Source: an uncultured Litorilinea sp. (GTDB taxonomy: Bacteria > Chloroflexota > Anaerolineae > Caldilineales > Caldilineaceae). From it: a stretch of 9,083 nucleotides of DNA. This document shows positions 6,153 to 9,083 of this stretch, piece by piece. The notes beneath the pieces are model-generated. The model saw nothing but the letters and a program-made list of their open reading frames with translations, made no database searches and had not been told where the DNA came from. The stretch is taken from NCBI GenBank assembly GCA_937922105.1, contig CAKZVN010000214.1:1-9083 (forward strand), written 5' to 3'. Position 1 is the first letter of the stretch; every line of letters begins with the position of its first letter. The translations under genes were made by a program, and so were the position numbers.

Positions 6153-6893
6153 CTAGACCACGCCTGCCGGTTGCGTTGCCGCGGGTGTGCCGGCGGCGTC
6201 CGCAGGCACGACGCCTAACCCGTCGTCGAGGATGCGCCCGTCACGCAGGCGTACCACCCGGCGGGCAAAGGCGACCACCCGCGGGTCGTGGGTGGCGAAG
6301 ATGAACGCCGTGCCGGTCTGCTCGTTGAGCCGCTGCATGATGCGCAAGGCCTGTTCGCCATTGGCGGTGTCCAGGTTGGCGGTCGGCTCGTCGGCTAAGA
6401 CCATCAACGGGTTGGGAGCCAGGGCGCGGGCAATGGCAACGCGCTGCTGCTCGCCGCCGCTCATCTGGGGCGGGCGATGGTTGGCACGGTGGGCCAAGCC
6501 CACGGCGTCCAGCAATTCCATCACCCGCGCGCGGCGCTGCTTGGCGCCCACGCCGTTGAGCAACAACGGCAACTCCACGTTTTCATAGGCGCTCAAAACC
6601 GGGACCAGCGCAAAGAACTGGAAGATGAAGCCGATGACCTGGCGGCGCAGATCGGCGCGGCGGTCTGCACTGAGGCGCGTCACATCCTGCCCGTTGATGA
6701 AGACACGCCCGCTGTCGGGCCGGTCGAGACAGCCCATCAGTTGGAGCAAGGTGGTCTTGCCGGAGCCGGACGGCCCCACCAGGGTTGTGAACTCCCCGGC
6801 GCCGATACTCAGGCTTACACCGTCCAGCGCGCGCGTCGTCACGTCACCGATGCGATAGGTCTTGGTGGCATTTTCCAAGCGGATGATTTCCAT
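6153..6893 (-). CDS. ABC transporter ATP-binding protein, MacB/LolD type
   Basis: The 246-residue ATPase powers the adjacent FtsX-type permeases. It shows Walker A GPSGSGKT (40-47), a Q-loop at Q92 followed by the MacB/LolD-like VPVLSAYENVELPLL, the signature MSGGEQQR (144-151), Walker B LMVLADEPT (163-171), a D-loop at NLD, and the switch His202 in FATHD. All catalytic positions are intact. The ATG at 6893 is chosen because AAAGGAG (6909-6903) lies 9 bases upstream and MEIIRLENATKTYRIG is the expected N-terminus; a longer frame from 7037 would overlap the permease and lacks homology-like sequence. The Ala/Pro-rich C-terminal tail (about 225-246) is not conserved. It follows permease 1 by 95 bases and precedes the adaptor by 30. 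Confidence 0.95.
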   Translation of the reverse strand: MEIIRLENATKTYRIGDVTTRALDGVSLSIGAGEFTTLVGPSGSGKTTLLQLMGCLDRPDSGRVFINGQDVTRLSADRRADLRRQVIGFIFQFFALVPVLSAYENVELPLLLNGVGAKQRRARVMELLDAVGLAHRANHRPPQMSGGEQQRVAIARALAPNPLMVLADEPTANLDTANGEQALRIMQRLNEQTGTAFIFATHDPRVVAFARRVVRLRDGRILDDGLGVVPADAAGTPAATQPAGVV

Positions 6894-6988
6894 CAAAGTT
6901 AGCTCCTTTGTTGCTCGCACAGGGGTACATCTCAACGCAGATGCTCCCCAGGGCGTAGAGTTCATGGTCGTTGTCGTTACCCTGCGCG

Positions 6989-8218
6989 CTATTGGGCGCG
7001 CAGCGCGACCGCCGGTTCCTGGCGCGCGGCGAACCACGCCGGGTAGAGCGACGCCAGCAGGATGATGCCCAGCGTCGCCAGCGACAATTGGGCAAAGACA
7101 TCGGGCACAAAGCGGAAGTGGATGGTGGACCCCAATGCCACCGAACCGGCGCTGGAGGCTGCCGCCTCGCCCAGATAGAGACCGTTGACCGCGAAGTAGG
7201 CGACCCCCGCCGACCCGAGCACCACGCCGACGATTACCCCGCCGATGCCCAAGAGCAGCGCCTCGAGCAAGAACATGAGCATGATCTGGCGGCGCTTCAT
7301 GCCTAGCGCACCCAGAATGCCCACCTCGCGGAAACGCTCGAAGACAGCCATGAGCAGCGTGTTGGCGATCACCACCGCGACCACCGCCATGACGATGGCG
7401 TCCAGCAGGTAATAGAAGTTGAAGGCCCAGGTTAACGTCTGGAGCAGCACTTGGTTAAGGTCTCGCCAGGTGAGCGCATGGTAGCCTGCTTGGCGCAGCT
7501 GTGCCGCGATGGTTGGGGCGTCCTCTTGGCGCTGTAAGAGCAGGATGACCGCGCTGGCGTGGCGCGGGGTGTTGGTCAAGGCTTGGGCGCGGGCCAAAGG
7601 CATGAGGACCGTGCTTTCGTCGTAGGTCGGCACGCCGCTGTCAAAGAGGCCGCGGATGGTGAAAATTGCGTCGTCGGGCTGCCCGTCGGCGTTGATCACA
7701 CTGAGGTTCACTGCGTCGCCCACCCCTAATCCCAGCGACGCGGCCAAACGACGGCCCAGCAGGATGCCGCCGCGGTCGTCGGCTGCGAGATAGTCGCCCG
7801 CGGTCAGCGCGACGCGGATGGGGTCATAGAGCGCGGACTCCGGCTCGATCCCTTGCAGCCGCATTCCCACCGAGTCGTCACGTGTGTTGAGAATGGCGGT
7901 CGCCCAGAGCGTAGGCGCAGCCGCGCGGACACCCGGCAGCGCCAGTGCTGCCGCGGCGACGCTCTGCGGCTCTGCCACCAGCTCTTGCCATTGTAGACTG
8001 AGCTTCTCTTCGGGATAGGACTCGGCGCGTATTTGCACATGCCCGGTGCGCAGGCGAATGTCGTTGTCCAGTGACTCGCCGATCACCCCCGCCAGATAGC
8101 CGTGGAGCAGGATCAGCAAGCCCAACCCCAACGCCACGGCGATCAGCGAGAAGAGAGAGCGCCGCCGGTTTCGCCCGAGATCGCGATAAGCCATCAGCCA
8201 AAATTTTGTCAAAGCCAT
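6989..8218 (-). CDS. FtsX/MacB-family ABC transporter permease (permease 1)
   Basis: This 409-residue membrane protein has the LolC/MacB/FtsX layout. TM1 (about 22-44) follows a basic NRRRS motif. A large extracytoplasmic domain (about 45-260) carries MacB-PCD-like sequence such as GGILLGRRLAASLGLGVGD. Three C-terminal TM segments follow, the first near 268-292. The cytoplasmic coupling stretch VFERFREVGILGALGMKRRQ lies between TM2 and TM3, and the protein ends YPAWFAARQEPAVALRAQ, the typical FtsX tail. ATG 8218 has an AAGGA-type ribosome site. It is a divergent paralogue of the upstream permease, with 49 bases between them. Four-TM mechanotransmission-type transporters typically move lipoproteins, peptides or drugs outside the membrane; the substrate is unknown. 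The stop codon lies in the loop of a 7-bp GC hairpin (6983-7002). Confidence 0.92.
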   Translation of the reverse strand: MALTKFWLMAYRDLGRNRRRSLFSLIAVALGLGLLILLHGYLAGVIGESLDNDIRLRTGHVQIRAESYPEEKLSLQWQELVAEPQSVAAAALALPGVRAAAPTLWATAILNTRDDSVGMRLQGIEPESALYDPIRVALTAGDYLAADDRGGILLGRRLAASLGLGVGDAVNLSVINADGQPDDAIFTIRGLFDSGVPTYDESTVLMPLARAQALTNTPRHASAVILLLQRQEDAPTIAAQLRQAGYHALTWRDLNQVLLQTLTWAFNFYYLLDAIVMAVVAVVIANTLLMAVFERFREVGILGALGMKRRQIMLMFLLEALLLGIGGVIVGVVLGSAGVAYFAVNGLYLGEAAASSAGSVALGSTIHFRFVPDVFAQLSLATLGIILLASLYPAWFAARQEPAVALRAQ

Positions 8219-8267
8219 GATTCGGTTTCCTTTTCACCCCGTTTGCCCCTGGGCGCAAGCAGGCGCG

Positions 8268-9083
8268 CTAGACATGGTGCAAGGCTTTCGCCGGCTCTTG
8301 GCGCGCAGCCTGCCAGGCGGGATAGAAAGCCGCCAAGGCCGCGATCAACGCCACCGCCACCCCGCGACCGAGCGTGTTGGCAAAGCTGTAGCTCGGGTAG
8401 ATGCGGTCGCCCATGAGCGCAACGGCTTCACCACCCATGCCGCCGACCGCGGAAAAGTCCAAGCCTTCGCGGCCCAGGACCATGAGCAGGAGTGTCGCCA
8501 GGGTGCAGCCGATCACCGCGGCGACCGCACCGATCAGCGCACCCTCCCACAGGAAGAGGCCCATGATCTGACGTCCCTTCATGCCCAGCGCAGCTAGGAT
8601 GCCCATCTCGCGTGTGCGCTCGAAGACCGCCATGAGCATTAGGTTGAGGATGCCGATGCTGGCGATCAGCAGGACGATGAAGCTGAAGAAGACGGAGACA
8701 CTCGCTTTGGTGTCCATGAGTTGGCGCAGTTCGGGGCGCAGGGTATCCCATGAGTCTACTTCCAGATGGGGGAAGGCTTGGCGCAGCGCGTTGACCACCG
8801 TCTGCTCCTGACCCACGTTGCGGAGCAAGATCGCAACTTCGGTCGCCTGGTCGCGCAGGTTATAGAGCGTCTGGGCCGCGGGCAAGGTGATGAAGACCAT
8901 GCCCTTTTCGGCCTCCGCCATGCCCAGATCATAGATGCCCACCACGGTCATGGTGCGCTGGCGCATCATCTCGTTGCGGCTGCGTCCCAGCAGGGTCACA
9001 CGATCTCCCACGCTGACCCCCAACAGGTCCGCTAGCCCCTTGCCGATGACCACCGCGTCGCCGTCGTTGGGGTCGAGATAACG
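8268..9083 (-). CDS. FtsX/MacB-family ABC transporter permease (permease 2), 5' end missing
   Basis: The reading frame stays open to the window edge, so 271 C-terminal residues are visible and the start lies to the right. The visible part begins inside the extracytoplasmic domain (VVIGKGLADLLGVSVGDRVTLL). It continues through that domain and then three TM segments with VFERTREMGILAALGMKGRQ between the first two, ending YPAWQAARQEPAKALHHV. This matches the C-terminal two-thirds of permease 1 and of LolC/LolE/MacB proteins. It is the first visible gene of the export operon. Two unlike permeases next to one ATPase suggest a LolCE-like heterodimer instead of a MacB homodimer. GTG 9053 is only an internal codon. 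Confidence 0.92.
   Translation of the reverse strand, partial: RYLDPNDGDAVVIGKGLADLLGVSVGDRVTLLGRSRNEMMRQRTMTVVGIYDLGMAEAEKGMVFITLPAAQTLYNLRDQATEVAILLRNVGQEQTVVNALRQAFPHLEVDSWDTLRPELRQLMDTKASVSVFFSFIVLLIASIGILNLMLMAVFERTREMGILAALGMKGRQIMGLFLWEGALIGAVAAVIGCTLATLLLMVLGREGLDFSAVGGMGGEAVALMGDRIYPSYSFANTLGRGVAVALIAALAAFYPAWQAARQEPAKALHHV

Noticed and set aside
6894..7037. N-terminal extension of the ABC ATPase from 7037
   Set aside because: It overlaps the end of permease 1 and has no ABC-like sequence; ATG 6893 has a strong AAAGGAG site.

Overview
The window is high-GC bacterial DNA with tight gene packing, strong Shine-Dalgarno sites and sigma70-like promoters. Two classes of dispersed palindrome (13-63 and 2441-2560), a SAM-I riboswitch and a lipoprotein-anchored efflux adaptor together suggest a member of the Chloroflexota or a similar lineage. 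That assignment is inference from style, because no rRNA or other marker gene is present.

Layout. Positions 1-63 hold two tandem GC-rich hairpins. Positions 120-351 form a complete regulatory cassette: promoter, SAM-I (S-box) aptamer, antiterminator and intrinsic terminator. It reads into an aspartate kinase (453-1901, two ACT domains) and a VOC/glyoxalase-fold protein 24 bases further on (1926-2321). From 2322 to 3132 there is no convincing protein gene. This gap holds a dispersed inverted-repeat element, then a well-formed promoter (2626-2655), about 420 bases of lower-GC DNA, and a 13-bp hairpin terminator (3078-3106). It is a candidate non-coding RNA unit of unknown family, although a decayed gene on the other strand cannot be excluded.

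From 3133 to the right edge every gene is on the minus strand. A three-gene operon read from a promoter near 4873-4901 encodes a cytidylate-kinase-like protein, a small PD-(D/E)XK-like protein translationally coupled to it, and hypoxanthine phosphoribosyltransferase (nucleotide metabolism and purine salvage). Upstream of it on the minus strand is a MacB/LolCDE-type ABC export operon. In transcription order it encodes permease 2 (cut by the window edge), permease 1, the ATPase, and a lipoprotein HlyD-like adaptor whose hairpin region is built from six exactly spaced 26-residue repeats.

How the parts work together. High SAM should terminate transcription before the aspartate kinase, lowering flux into the aspartate-family pathway that feeds methionine and SAM. 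The ACT domains probably add allosteric feedback. The ABC operon would make a membrane complex of one ATPase and two different FtsX-type permeases, with an adaptor tethered outside the membrane; its substrate cannot be read from sequence. The best candidates for something undescribed are the 2626-3112 transcription unit, the PD-(D/E)XK-like protein next to hpt, and the periodic adaptor.
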